NCBI RefSeq assembly: GCF_040054535.1
Contig: NC_090797.1
Coordinates: 6,193,001-6,257,000 of the forward strand
Source: Antennarius striatus
Lineage: Eukaryota > Chordata > Actinopteri > Lophiiformes > Antennariidae
DNA length: 64,000 nucleotides
Direction of reading: 5' to 3'
Shown here: positions 20,646 to 40,379 of the stretch, in pieces
Layout: every line of letters begins with the position of its first letter
Numbering within the stretch: the first letter of the stretch is position 1
The notes under the pieces: generated by a model
Database searches by the model: none
Told to the model about the DNA's origin: nothing
The model's input: only the letters and a program-made list of their open reading frames with translations
Translations under genes and position numbers: made by a program

Positions 20646-20960
20646 CTTGTGGAAGCCGATGCCCACGTTGACCAAAAGGGAAGCAACTTTCCAGCCGTGG
20701 ATCGGAAAGACGTCAGGATAAAAAAAAAGAAGCGATAATAAACACAACCGCTCCTTCTGAGTCGAAGGAAAAACGCGACGACGATACGCGGCTCCCAGAT
20801 GTTTAAAAAAAAAAAAAAAATCGGGGTTGGTATTTTACGTGATCTAGATGCGCTTGCCTGACGTTGCAGACGGTGCGTGTTGATGTTATGTAGTGGCGGC
20901 TGCAGCGTCACTGCCCTTCTCCCCACGGGGGCGGGTTTAACCCTCCGAATCCGGCGGATT
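20646..20960 (-). promoter_or_regulatory. impdh1: Likely housekeeping promoter and 5' UTR exon of impdh1
   Basis: The region is CpG-rich with a GC box GGGGCGGG at 20927-20934. On the minus strand a donor CACAAG|GTAGCT marks the 3' end of a non-coding exon at 20646. No ATG is seen in the last about 40 bases before the donor. It would splice to the acceptor before the canonical ATG exon (18763). The transcription start is not determined. Confidence 0.55.
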
Positions 20961-20999
20961 AGTGGCAAAAGGTGATCCACGTGGAAAGTTCGTCTCCTG

Positions 21000-22986
21000 A
21001 AACCCGACCCCCACGAGCAAATGGGTCACACATGGACTCCAATTGGTTTTCTTTTTATTTCTGATCGTTTTAGCACTGGCCTTTATTTGATTGCTTCCAT
21101 GTGCAGGATGTAAATGTTTTAATTTAATAGTACGATTAGGTTTATAAATAAATACTGCACTATCTATCTGTCTGTCTGTCTTTCCATCTATTTATCTATC
21201 ATCTGACTGTCTCTGTTCATTAAAATGTTAATGTGCAACGCCAGTCATTTATGCTATGTAAAATATGCGTTGTCATCTTTTAAACTTTGTAACAGCCAAA
21301 CACATTAAAACAGTACAGTAAAACAGTAAAGCAAAATACTGTATAAAATCATAATGCTGACAGTCGTCAGACTAATGCATACCGATACTGCTCACTTGCT
21401 CTGCTACTTTTACTTGTGACATGTTTTAAACGCATGACCTTAACTGTAATGCACTGGTATGCGTTCTTATCTGAGAATGTCTTCTTAATTATGCGGCTCT
21501 ACTGTCTGGAATTGAACTGGCTTTCAACCTACCGCAAAAAGAAATAAGGGACCCATTATAAAAAGCATTTCCAGGAACAAATTGCCTTGCCTAAATAAAA
21601 TTTTTCCTGAATTAAATGACCTTAACTTGGATAAAATGGCAAAGTCATCGGCAGAAAAGGCAACACTGATTACATTTCTAACCATCCTTGCATTCATTGA
21701 AAGATCACAACAACCTGATGTGACTCACTTTCACTTTCTGACCACTACAGTATTATGGTGTCCAAAAGTAAACATAATAACATGCCCACATGTTTATTTA
21801 TGTGCAACAGAGGCTTGGAACACAAGAAAAGTGCAAAGTTTTTATTGGCTACTTGACATTCTGTATATCTTTTTTTGCCTATTTGGTGTTCTGTTGTCAT
21901 TTCAATGTGCTGTTGTCAATTTTTATTCTGTTCAGTGTTTATATTTTGAATGTTCATATATCTTATTTTTTGGAGCCACCTGGAACAAGAATTTTGCTCA
22001 GGATCAATAAGAGCCATCTTATCTTATCCCAACTTGTCTTTTTAATTATGTTTCAAAAAAGGTTCATGGTGATCTTGGTAAATATTTACTTGTAAATTAC
22101 ATGAATTACACATGTAAATGTGTCCAGTGGCCACATGAAATAATTTTGCATAACTTTTTTGTATTTGCGACCTCAGTGTTGCTGCTGACATGAAGTTATT
22201 TATTATGAGAAAGAGTGTATTTCAACTTGTCATTGATTAGGTCTTTCTTTCCTGTTCAAACAAGGAAAAGAAATATGAGACAAAAACCACGTTCTTTTCT
22301 CTGAAACCCAATGTGCTTTGCAAAACTTTATTTATATTAACTGAAAATTTTTTAGACGTTTGTCAAGGTGACTCGGGAGGGATCAGTCTTGCCTCTCTGT
22401 GTTTCTGTCACATTAAATGTGGGTCATTGCAGATATGGGTCAGTTGTTCCTTCCTGTTTATCCTCCCTGCAGCATGCTGTTCGCTCATGCCTTGATGTTG
22501 CATTGAAGAACATTCAATACGCACACTCTGGACAGACAGACTGTGTTAAAAATAACACCTGACGCCTTATGTTAAGCCACTTCCTGTTGTTTTAGCTTCT
22601 TCTCACAAACCAAAGGTATCATAAAAAGCCTCCAAAATCCTCCAAGATGAAGTGCATCATTCAAAAGAGATGTGTTTATCCTAGAGGGCATTTGCATGCG
22701 GATCTAAATGCAATCGTGTGTTGACATGTAAACTGTCTTGACGGCCTGTCATTGGTTTACAGGTACAGCGTTATAAAGGCACAGCCAACGAAAGCTACAA
22801 GACTTCCATCACATTATTGCCTTATTTCCCCATTTAGAATCAAAAAAATATAAATTTGTATGCCTGACTTTATGATATTTTGCACAACCCTCTCATTTCT
22901 TGTTAAGAAATACTTAAAATTTGGCTTTTCCAAATAATATCCATAGACATATATAAAATCTATGCCTTTTCATTCAGGAAACTCAC
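21000..22986 (-). other. impdh1: impdh1 5' intron: repeat debris, no exon seen
   Basis: It lies between the housekeeping promoter and the photoreceptor exon. It holds degenerate TCTA/TCTG units at about 21157-21210 and a candidate repeat tail at 21930-22030. Open frames at 21582-22010 and 21790-22095 look like repeat-derived, low-complexity frames. Confidence 0.5.
21930..22030 (+). repeat. Probable 3' tail of a non-LTR retroelement
   Basis: GGAGCCACCTGGAACAAGAA followed by AGGATCAATAAGAGCCATCT then TATCTTATC resembles the common fish retroelement ending (GGGATCAATAAAGT plus ATCT repeats), degenerated. The same ending is seen in reverse next to the GATA array at 59317. Confidence 0.45.
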
Positions 22987-23210
22987 CTTTCTGGGCCTAA
23001 ACCAGCTTGGATACGTGTAGCGCTGTATCTCTGGGCTGCAGTTTCGTGTCTGTGTCCGTGTCCGTGTGAGGTTTTCCACACAAAGTGTTCATCCTCCCCA
23101 GATGAAGCTTTGGCATGTGGAGGCTGAAAGTCCCCTACAATTCTCCGATTATCAGCATGGCTATCCTTCGTTCCATCTGCACCAAAGTGCTCATGACCAT
23201 ACCCCTCCAT
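22987..23210 (-). CDS. impdh1: impdh1 photoreceptor-type N-terminal exon
   Basis: The minus strand encodes 74 residues from ATG at 23210, in a perfect Kozak context (ACCATGG), to donor AG|GTGAGT. The end, [21 protein letters not shown], closely matches the retinal extension of mammalian IMPDH1 ([21 protein letters not shown]) and joins MADYL in frame through a split Ser codon. The full isoform would be 589 residues. The start shares MEG with the mammalian exon, but the middle is longer and His/Asp-rich (74 residues against about 49). In mammals this extension is photoreceptor-specific and alters filament assembly and GTP feedback. The open frame continues upstream only through a GTG, not an ATG. 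Confidence 0.9.
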
Positions 23211-26200
23211 GGTCCGTCCGAGGTCAGTCTCAGAATCCAGTGACACTTTTTTTCTTCCTGTGCAGCTATTTACATGTTAACAGAATTCCAAAAGTCACCT
23301 CAAATATCCAACAGCTACAGCAGAATTTGACTCAGAAAAGGAGGTAACCGAAAGGCTCGGTTCGTATGAACTTCATAACCAAAATGTGGTAAATGAAAGA
23401 GTTTGCAAAACAAATGTAAACACTCTGTTTGCTTCTCAATGTTTTCATCCAAATTCCTTTGTCTGCCCTGTTTACTTTGCCCTACAGACTAGATATGCAG
23501 ATGCGTGAGTGTTTCGAGCAAAAGAAAAACGGAAAGAAAAAAAAAATTCCAACTCCATCTGCCCTTGCACAGGATTCACCTGCCTTCGAAAAGACACCAG
23601 CCACCTCTAGGCGTGTCCACAGAGGGCGTCACCTAGGAGATTCTCCCACTGAGAGCATATCACTGTGGAAAAGATGCCAGCAGCAGAGTGTTGTTGTGGA
23701 GAAGCTGTTGGGCTGATGTCTTCAAAATGTCTGAAGTGAAGGTGAAGCTAATGGACAGATAAGTACAGCACAGCCCTGTTCTGTGCTTATGAGTAGGATA
23801 AAGCAGGCATCGCCCTGAGCGTCCCTCTGCAGGTTCAATGGAGTGTTGAGTGCTCTCTCTCTCTTTCTATGTATGGGTTAATCCTGCTTTCTCTCATGGT
23901 GATTTCACAAAGAGGATTTCAGAATTAGAATGAATAGGAAAAGGAAAGAAGAGCAGCATGTTTTTTTTTGGTTTTTTTACAGCAAGATCATCTGCACTTT
24001 TATTTGTCTCAACACAACCCAGTTCAAGCCAAATATATTCAGAATACAAGGTTTTTTATTTAACTCGCTGGACTCCCAATGATAAATTTAGCTGGACCAT
24101 CCACGTCCGACAGCCGTGATTTGTATCATTACTTTGTGCAGGCCTTGCAGAAAATGTTGGTTTCTGATGCACAGCTTAGCAAAAATGGGGCCAAACAAAA
24201 TGAGTATGCATTAAAATAAGCCCCTGTGTCACCACCCTGTTTCCCATCAACATCCAGGCTGGGGCTGTTTTACAGGGTATTCACTTGTACTTTGACACCG
24301 TGGAGTTAGTTTTGTAACATATTGTCACACAGTGTTTTATAATCACAGTATTACTTAAGATTGCACTCTTAACCCATTTAATCATTTCTTTACATGCTGC
24401 ACACATCTTAGAGATTTTTCTTGACATCTGGATTTAAACTCATACTTCAGTGAATGTTTGTACTTGTGTGTGGTCTGTGGGATTTTCTTATTGTGTTCAC
24501 AGTTTTACATTTAGATTGTGGAAAGGATTCCCCTCCACAAATACACACATGTGCTCATCACCTGCAGGTGACTGACTGTTCTTGACAGTTTTTGAGACGT
24601 TAAGATGGAAAATCCTCTTATACTCTTTTCCTAGGCTCGAGTAACTTCCCCACTCAGACCTATTCATGACCACATGGTAACGGAAACCCCTCACCCATGC
24701 AATGAGGAAAACAGACCAATCGTGGGTGTTTTAATACTGAGGATATATAGATCATGTAATATAAATGGACTGACTGCTGTTGGTGTAAAACATCTCTGCT
24801 GTTCTACCTCAAAATCATGTAATCTGTGGCATTAAAGGATTAGTGTCTTGTGCCAAAGGAGAGCGGGTTCCAGCTTTTAATTTCACATGTGCCTGTCCTC
24901 AGGTCATCCTTCCTCTCATTCAATTGCGTTACCATAATGAACATCATGCGCATAGCGTGGACACTCATTGACTGGCTGAGGCAAACTAGAGTCATAAGAT
25001 TTTTGACACAAGGGTGACCAATCCTTGACTGGGCGTTGAAGACATCATCGAGCAGCTCACGCAAAAAAGATTATGTGAGTGTACAGGATGACTGTAATTA
25101 ATTTCACATCACATCACTTACAGGACCGGCCTCTCAAACTGGAGCTGAGAGACTGGATGAAATGAGTGAAGTGAGAGAGAACTAGAGTCAGACAATGAGG
25201 TCGACTGTTTGACTTCAATTAAAATTAATGGCATGCATTCATTCATAAAATATGTATGTTGAAAAAAGATGCCAATAAACCCATAATGGTTAATTAAATC
25301 TGATTGTAAGCAAGTGGATGGGAAAGCTAATGGTTGCAGTGCATTTTATTAGTGCCTTGTGAAGATAAAAACATTTTCACTGGACCAAAGGCATAAGTAG
25401 AACTAATGTGTTCCAGTTAGAGTAAGTTGTGAATTGTGATGGTGTGTAAGCATACATAAAACCTGGACAATCAATTGATACACCCGCAATTTTTTTTTGC
25501 TGTGGCATGAATAATGTAATGCTTTTGGCCTTTATTATGTTTGACTTGAAAAATAAAATGAATAAAGGAATTTAATTTCCGTACTTGTTCACTGTCAGCG
25601 TGTTTACATCTTTGCTCACTGTTATGGCTGCATGAGATTCTAATGTTGCCAACATCCATGCTTTTCCTGCTGAGACAATGTGCTGGCAAAAGGGAAAACT
25701 GCAATATTATGATAGTGTAATTGAAAGAACAGTATCTGCTAATGCTGGAGTGACGTGTAATCCTAAAACCATGTGACGTTGTTCTGTTCGTGTGCTGCCA
25801 CCTAGTGGATTTAATGTTGTGTTACCTTAAAAAAAATAATTTGTCTGAAACCAGGATCACTAGAATGTTTTCATTTTCTGTTCAAATGGATGGCGATAGT
25901 GATCTACTAAAAATGATTTACTAGGTAATTTACAGTGAAGGAGAGTAGGAACTAGATCCTAAATTTAAATGAAAACACGCATCCAGCATTGTGGGGGAAA
26001 AAAGCACATAACAAACAAAATTCTGCATTACTGTAGAGAATAAAGCAAGAATTGCTGTGGGTGGTGCAATAGCCTATTGTAAATGATCTCATGAGAACAG
26101 AACTCATACATTCATCCGTAACAGTATTTTACTGTTAGGGGTGGATAAAGTGGAGCTGATGCTGAATGACTTTTATTGGACTGCAAATAATGACCTCCTT

Positions 26201-27990
26201 TCACTTCTTCTGGCTTGTGGATTACATTCCCCATTAAATGACTGATTTGACTGTTTGTTCAACTCATGAAATAATGAGAAAAGCCATTAAATTGCTGGGT
26301 ACTGAGAAACTACTTACTCTCTAGAACATATTAGAAATAAAAAAATGTTTTATAAATAAATCAAAATGATTCATTTGAAAGGAATTACAAGTTTGTGCTT
26401 GAATAAATTACCCATTGCCAGGTATTTTTATTAACTCTTTTGCATTTCAAAATGTCAGCATTTACTGTAACTATTAATAAAAAGCTGCAGAAAAACTTTA
26501 ACTGATGTCAAAAAACAGCCATACAGTATTTCGCTCTTAGTACGTAGAGTGTTAGCTCATGTGCAGTACTAGGGCACATGTCCTTTATTTGATGCCAATA
26601 TAATCATCTGGATGTGTTTTTTCACTTTGAGTGCTCAGGTGACAGCAGTTTGGGGAGGATTCAGTGTCAAGTAACTAAACAATTTAGTCTGACTCACAGT
26701 CATCTCATTGTTCAGATTCTCACTGGCAAGCCTTTCAGTGTTTATACAGACGTGTGGTGAAAAGCAGGAAAGGAGTACATTGGATTAAATATGCTATCGT
26801 TTCTCTGAGAGTCCAACGTTTGAACCCAGGCAGTGAATAAAAAACAATGGGATTTAATGCCCTTGTGCTGATGAGTCATCTGAAGTATGGCTGCCTGTCA
26901 GCTGACGCCGTGGGAGCAGAAAAATCTGGAAGAAAAACTGCAGCGTATCAAGACCCAGAGTACAAAAGCTTCTTAAACAACTCCATGCTATTTCTGACCA
27001 AAGTTATGAGACTTGATGTCCTGAAATGAACCCCGGAGGCTAATCTGGAAATTCATGTTCAGCCCTGCAGGCCTGAGTTGATGTGTTGCAGCATGTTGAA
27101 CTTGGTTATAGTTTAAAGAAACACTGACTTGAAAGTGAAGACCATGCCAAGAACTGTCTGATGCACCAGTTAGTGTGACATGTGCTCCATTACCATTTCA
27201 GTGAACTGTACTAGTGGGCAACTAAAGCTGGAAATTCCCCAAAAATTTTGTCCAAACCAGGGGAGAGAACCCACAGCAACCTGGGGAAACGAACAGCGCT
27301 ATTATTTTTCTCTGCTTGTTCATCTAGATGGGGAATTTTCCGTGATGAAAGTCTGGAATCTCCTCTCTGACGAGTGACTCATGTGCGCGCTGACAGCAGA
27401 TTGCAGTGCCTCTCTAAGTTCATATTGGAGCTACCTGGAGTTGGGAGTAGGTTGGAAAATGCCTATTGATGGATTTGCTTAGTCTGTGTATGTGTGTTTG
27501 TGTGTGTTGACGATGAAAGTTAATCCCAGAATCTAAAAACTGCAAGTCAGTGAGAACATAGGTCACATCTATTGCCCAACAGTTTATGTTTTGTCTTCCA
27601 TCCTGAAATACTCACACTCTTGTTGCCAGAACCAAAATAGAGAAGTGAACCATGATCAGAACCATAATCTAATTCTTGTTCGTCTTTGTTGCCTGTTAAA
27701 CACTAAAACTGTTCTAAATACCTAAAGGTACAGTAAGGCAGCTGTAGCTACTACCCTGGTATAAACCCTGGATGAATGTAATAACCTTTGTTCATTTTCA
27801 CTATGTCAGAGCAAACTAGTCCTGAATCCTCCCTGTGAAGGATCAATACACATTAGTAAAAAAAAAAAAAAAAAAGAAGAGGGCACAGAAGAAGCACATA
27901 TTTCTAACAGGGCAGATAATGAATCCAAACATGACTGTAAATAAGTTTTAACAAGCCAAGGAAATCCCTGAGCTCTCCTCCGGTCTGAGT
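23211..27990. other. Divergent intergenic region between impdh1 and hilpda
   Basis: No gene was found. It should hold the retinal impdh1 promoter on the left and hilpda control elements on the right. A single TAATCC (CRX/OTX-type core) lies at 23879-23884, about 670 bases upstream of the retinal start; one copy alone is weak evidence. Short open frames (23429-23716, 24497-24694, 24840-25064, 26847-27029, 27180-27377) have no recognisable product. Confidence 0.5.
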
Positions 27991-28260
27991 GGAGAAACAG
28001 GAAACAGCCTGCTACTAGTACTTGCAGCGTGACGTCACCATTACGCGTAATGACCAGCAGCAGTTGATGCAGATCTCTGACAGCGCGGATAAAGACAGAC
28101 GTGCCGTTGTGTAAGTAGAAGGATGATGTTCTCATAGGCCTGAATGAAAGAGAAGCACCGGCTCATTTCTGCGGAGGTTTATCCTTGAAAACACATTTCA
28201 GTCTCCGCGGGCGCCAAGAGAGAGAGAAACACGGAGAGATCTCGCAAATAAGATCAGCTG
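27991..28260 (+). promoter_or_regulatory. hilpda: hilpda promoter and non-coding first exon
   Basis: A consensus CRE, TGACGTCA, lies at 28030-28037 and overlaps a GCGTG core (28027-28031). A second hypoxia-type core, ACGTG, is at 28099-28103. A strong donor GATCAGCTG|GTAAGA at 28261 ends a 5' UTR exon, which pairs with the acceptor TTTTCCAG at 29195. HILPDA is a known HIF-1 target, so hypoxia control is expected. The exact start site is not determined. Confidence 0.6.
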
Positions 28261-29216
28261 GTAAGATCTCAAACCGACAACTAACTACTGCACATCCTTC
28301 CTTGGTTTAGAACTGCTTACAAGGACGACGAGCCCGAATGTGAGGTGATTGTCGCAGTGATTTCGTATTTCTTTCGCGTTTGTCAAAGCCATGTGCGCCC
28401 TAGGTTTGGTGTTGCCTTCAGGTTCCGTTGGTTTTTTCAGGTTTTGTACAGTAACGTGAAAATGTTCGGATGGAGCGCTGTGAGAGGTGTCTCTTTTAAC
28501 AACGATGGCCTTTTTTTGGTCGCTCCTAATTTTTAAAGTGTCATATTAATGAAGTACCGGACATCTGAAATCCATTTCAAGAAAAAAGAATTTGTGCGTC
28601 ACAGTCATAAATAGATTTTTTTTTTTTTTTTTACTTCCAGAGAAATAAACTCTAAGCGTCAAAGTGCAAATAGTTTAGGTAAAAAAAATCAATTTTGATT
28701 TGGTAATCATTAAAATTAGATATTTCAAATAGTCTTCAAGTACATCAAGATCTTGTTTCTACCTGTTCACCCCTACCCCCCATGTTCAGTCCAATATTGG
28801 TTGTAGTCCAGGTTTTCATTCCCATCCTTGGAGCTCTCCTCTCGTTCACCTTCATTCAGCTGTCTTAGTCAGACCACACACTTTTCAGAAGAAAAGCCCA
28901 TCTGGAATTTCTAATCCCAGACGATGTGTAATATGGCCTGGAGCCAGTTATCACCATATCTGCCAGATGAGGCGGTGACCCAGCCGCTCTAACTGAATGG
29001 TGGCCCTCCATCTCACACAATGATGTCATGTAAGGGTTGTATCAGTCCACAGGGGGGAGGGTTACTGCTGTTATCAATCACAATGAGCAATGGAGTATTG
29101 CTTGTGTAAAATGTTGCATTTTCACGTCGCGTTATCGTGCAAATTTACATGTTCTGTTGTCATTTTTATTCAAGTTAATCTTTTTTCTTTTCCAGTTGTC
29201 GTTTACCATAAGAGCC

Positions 29217-29438
29217 ATGGTGACTGCCGTGCTGAAGATGTATTTTATCGGAACAGCGTTGACCGTCCTCGCCATCCTTGTGGGGTTAGTGGACTCCTTT
29301 GGTGGTCTGATGTACCCCCAGAATCGACACTACGACGTGGGGCTGGATCACCACTCAAAGACTCAGAGGCGGGACGATTCAAGCGACCGCCACAGAGGAG
29401 CGTCTGTCTGTAAATGCATCGGCATCCCTGCATTGTGA
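29217..29438 (+). CDS. hilpda: hilpda, hypoxia-inducible lipid droplet-associated protein
   Basis: It encodes 73 residues in a single coding exon. The N-terminal hydrophobic segment VLKMYFIGTALTVLAILVGL, followed by VDSFGGLM, aligns with human HILPDA VLNLYLLGVVLTLLSIFVRV then MESLEGLL. The family sits on lipid droplets and ER and inhibits the triglyceride lipase ATGL, promoting fat storage under low oxygen. The remaining 40 residues are polar (QRRDDSSDRHRG) and end CKCIGIPAL, unlike the human tail. The start is the first ATG after the acceptor at 29195, in context GCCATGG. A polyadenylation signal AATAAA is at 29714-29719. It lies beside impdh1, as in human. Confidence 0.88.
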   Translation: MVTAVLKMYFIGTALTVLAILVGLVDSFGGLMYPQNRHYDVGLDHHSKTQRRDDSSDRHRGASVCKCIGIPAL

Positions 29439-29439
29439 T

Positions 29440-31142
29440 TCTCCAACATGACAGCTGGATGGATGGTTGCCATAACAACAGCTGGACAAACACTGATGCT
29501 TCACAACTGAACTGTTTCCATTACACTCAGAACCAAACTGATTCATCTGTTTTCTCTGCTGTGTACGCTGTCACAACTAGGTTGTGTTTAGCAACTATAG
29601 GAATCTGAGGAGAAATATAACTCGATCACTGAACAATCATTTGCACTAAAGATTACTCCTGTTTTGCATTTTTTCACATTGATATGTTCATTTTAAGTTG
29701 TGTATTTTTTTTAAATAAATTAAATTTTTTGCTACAAGAACAATATTCATGGTTTTGGCAATTATTTATGAACTTCGGGAATTTAATCCCAATGATACAT
29801 GTAGATGTAGAAATTAAATGAAAAAAAAATTAAAAATATATGTAAATGAACATCTCTTAAAGTTATTTTCCTCTGGGGAATATTTTAAAACAGTCAAGTA
29901 CCCCAATAAAACAAGACTTCAAATTAAATGCTGATCTGCAAGCACAATTTTTAAAAAAGTTTCTCTATTTGCTTTCGGGTCTTTGAGGAGTACCGTTAGG
30001 ATCCTGCTGTCCCAGACTGGGATGGACGGACAAGGCGGATCAACGGTCCTCATGTCAACCAGTGATTGCTCAGTCGCTGCAGAAATGAGGTCCTGTACTG
30101 GGCCTTTTGAAGACGAGTTGATTTACATCTTGGTTTCTATTTTCAGACCTTCTTGTAGTTATGTGAATTCATCTTATCTTGCTGACATCATTGGTGAATT
30201 CTGGGATTTCTTACTGTTCTGGTTATACAAACATTTCGTCCATAGCCAGACACATGACCTGACTGAAGCATGTCTTTGCGTCATGTTTTCTATGTATGTA
30301 AATAGCACAATATGAAAAAATCTCCTTTCTTGAACTCGTTGGTGTTTTTCTTTCCTGCTGCAGCATAGCACCAACTCGTAACATGGGAAGCAATGAGGCC
30401 CCTTCGTGCCCCCAGCAAACATGACCTGAGGCACCATCATCATTTGGATCCAGACTGCTCACAATGAGTTCTTCATGATCGCAGGATGGGGTCAATCACA
30501 AGATATTTTTTTCTTCATGGACAATTCTTGGAAATTTAAAAATACACAATTAAATGAAACTGTCCCAGTTCTGGTCGCATTTTAAGTATCTGCTAAAATA
30601 AATCTGCTAATCTGTGATATTTACCCTCGAATTAAACTAAAACTGCACAATGCCATCTACAGTTTTATCTCATATATCACACAGTATACTTCTAACTATA
30701 CTGAAGTTGTGCGTGGAGGCACCAGCCCTGACGTGTTACGGCTGAACGTATGACGTCCTCTTGCGTTCAGTTGCGTCTACTGCAAATAAAACCCGGGATA
30801 CAGAACAGTACTGTAGCAAACCCGCTGTGTTATGCTGCCCTCAATTTTTAGACCTCCTAAGGATCTCATTTTCTTTTATTTCACAACACCACGTCAGCCA
30901 CATTGTGCGCAATCCTCCTTCAAACACACTTGGAGTGTAAACCCTCACGGCGGCTCGGATCGCCTGGATGCGGGCAGAACACCTGCAGACCGACGGCGCA
31001 CCTCTTCACACAGCACTTTTTATGTTAATGACCCGTCCAAGCACGTCCCACACTCCCTTCTCCTCACAGCGAAACTTAATGACAGAGTCAGTATTGACAG
31101 TCACTCCGGTCACTCTTACTTTAGTGGTCATCTTGAGACACG
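29440..31142 (+). other. hilpda 3' UTR, then upstream region of the sortilin gene
   Basis: The hilpda transcript probably ends near 29735, after AATAAA at 29714. The rest shows no recognisable gene. The last 400 bases are GC-richer and presumably carry the sortilin promoter and 5' UTR. Open frames at 29983-30315 and 30832-31146 are unsupported. Confidence 0.5.
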
Positions 31143-38780
<7,638 letters not shown>

Positions 38781-39200
38781 TTTATTTATATACCGATTTC
38801 TATTTGCATTGAATATATGTTAAAAACAGGTAAAAACCTGTGATTTATATATTATTTTTTTTGACAGGATCTTATTGGATGATGAATTTCCAGATATATT
38901 TTAATGGATGTAATCGACACTCGTGATTGAAAGCTGCTGCCCTGAAAGACAGCACCGGTGGCAATTTGTTGGACTTTTCCCTTACATTTTCACGACATCT
39001 CCATGGCAACTCCTGAGAATTTCAATGACAACTATGAAATTTTCTTAATTTATTAATCTTACTTCATTTCATGACTTTGCTTATTATTTTATTTGTACAG
39101 TATGTTTTTTTAATTCTGCTTTACACCACCTTTTGAATTCATGTAAAGTGTGGAAATACGACAAAACAAACCATGTGTATTAAAAAAGTATCTTTTTGTG
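38781..39200 (+). other. Sortilin-gene 3' UTR with ATTAAA signal
   Basis: AT-rich sequence after the stop at 38778-38780. The most plausible polyadenylation signal is ATTAAA at 39179-39184, followed by a GTGTGTGTTATACT downstream element. The next gene's promoter begins within about 100 bases. Confidence 0.5.
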
Positions 39201-39269
39201 CGTTTACACTGTGTGTGTTATACTAGGAAATGTGCCGTGCCGTGTTTATAATCTTCTAAATCCCACTGT

Positions 39270-39954
39270 TGATCAGAGGACAATGGCGGCGCTGTGACGT
39301 CTCACTTTTGTTTCGAAGACAATAAGAGAAGAAGAAAAACGAGGAAGCCCACATTAGGAAAGCAAAGATAAATTACAAAAAACATCATGTCCCACTCTGA
39401 ACTAAATCAACATTTCGAGTACGAAGTGTTGTCAAATGTGATAAAATAAGCTAAGCATATTGTTCAATTTGGCAAGACTAGAATATCTCACTTTGAAGCT
39501 GAGAAATTGAAACATTGTAATATAACATATTACGGTATATCAAAATTACATTATATATATATATAGATATATATTCATTCATTTTCCCTTTCAGGGGATT
39601 AATAAAGGATTCTGAATAATTCTCCTTTAATTCACAATTGGAGCATTAAAATTCTGATATTTGGAATATTTTTTATGCGATTTTTACTGTTATTACGTAA
39701 ATTAAAATATTTCTAAAAGGCGCAATTAACAGTTCTTTGCCATTTTATAGCCTTTTCGCAAGGTATCTTATGAACGCATGACGTGTATTTCTCTAGCCAC
39801 GATCAGCAATGTTCGTCTCCGATATTTTTTAGAGAGTGGAGCATCTTACTTTCTCCTGTCCCGCAGGGGCGTCCAGCTGTCAGTAGTACACGAATCACTC
39901 CTTTCGGGTTTCTCCACCAAACCGGAATTGGTGGTTACCGGGGCGATTGGCCAG
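39270..39954 (+). promoter_or_regulatory. fam3c: fam3c promoter region and non-coding exon 1
   Basis: CAATGGCGGC at 39281-39290 matches the YY1-type promoter element and is followed by GTGACGTC. A donor GCCAG|GTGAGT at 39955 ends a likely 5' UTR exon. The next acceptor, TATCACAG at 40341, opens the exon that carries the start codon. The transcription start is not resolved, and an alternative start nearer 39760 is possible. Confidence 0.5.
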
Positions 39955-40379
39955 GTGAGTAAAGTGTTAACTTTTATCCTTTAAACCATTTTACTTTAAA
40001 AAAGAAGTTAGTACAAACAATTTCTCCGAAGTACTTTCGGTGCCAGTCATCAAAACATCAGTAAAGACGAGGAAGTTAAACGGCAGTCGAATTAAGGTGG
40101 ATGCTAGCTAGCAAATAAAAATGTAGCTTCCACGCTACTTTGAGTGAAATGAAACTGCTGGCGCTTGGTAATTACTTTACAGCGAACTATAAACTTTTAA
40201 ATAGTAATTCTTGAAAGCTCAACCTGCGTTAAAGTAAAATAATATTTAGCGTGCTCACTAGTAGTAGCCAACATATCGTCATCGCTGAGAGGTCACCCCC
40301 TATGGCCATAACGGACCCACCCTCTATTTGTGCTATCACAGGTTGCAGCTGTGGATTAAGAAGCCAAGTGCTCACAATA

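Noticed and set aside
21582..22095. Hydrophobic open frames (142 and 101 residues) that look like membrane proteins
   Set aside because: They overlap a probable retroelement tail, are Phe/Leu/Cys-rich from T-rich DNA, and match no family I know.
22987..23246. Extending the retinal impdh1 exon start to 23246
   Set aside because: That start codon is GTG; eukaryotic initiation is far better served by the ATG at 23210 with an ACCATGG context.
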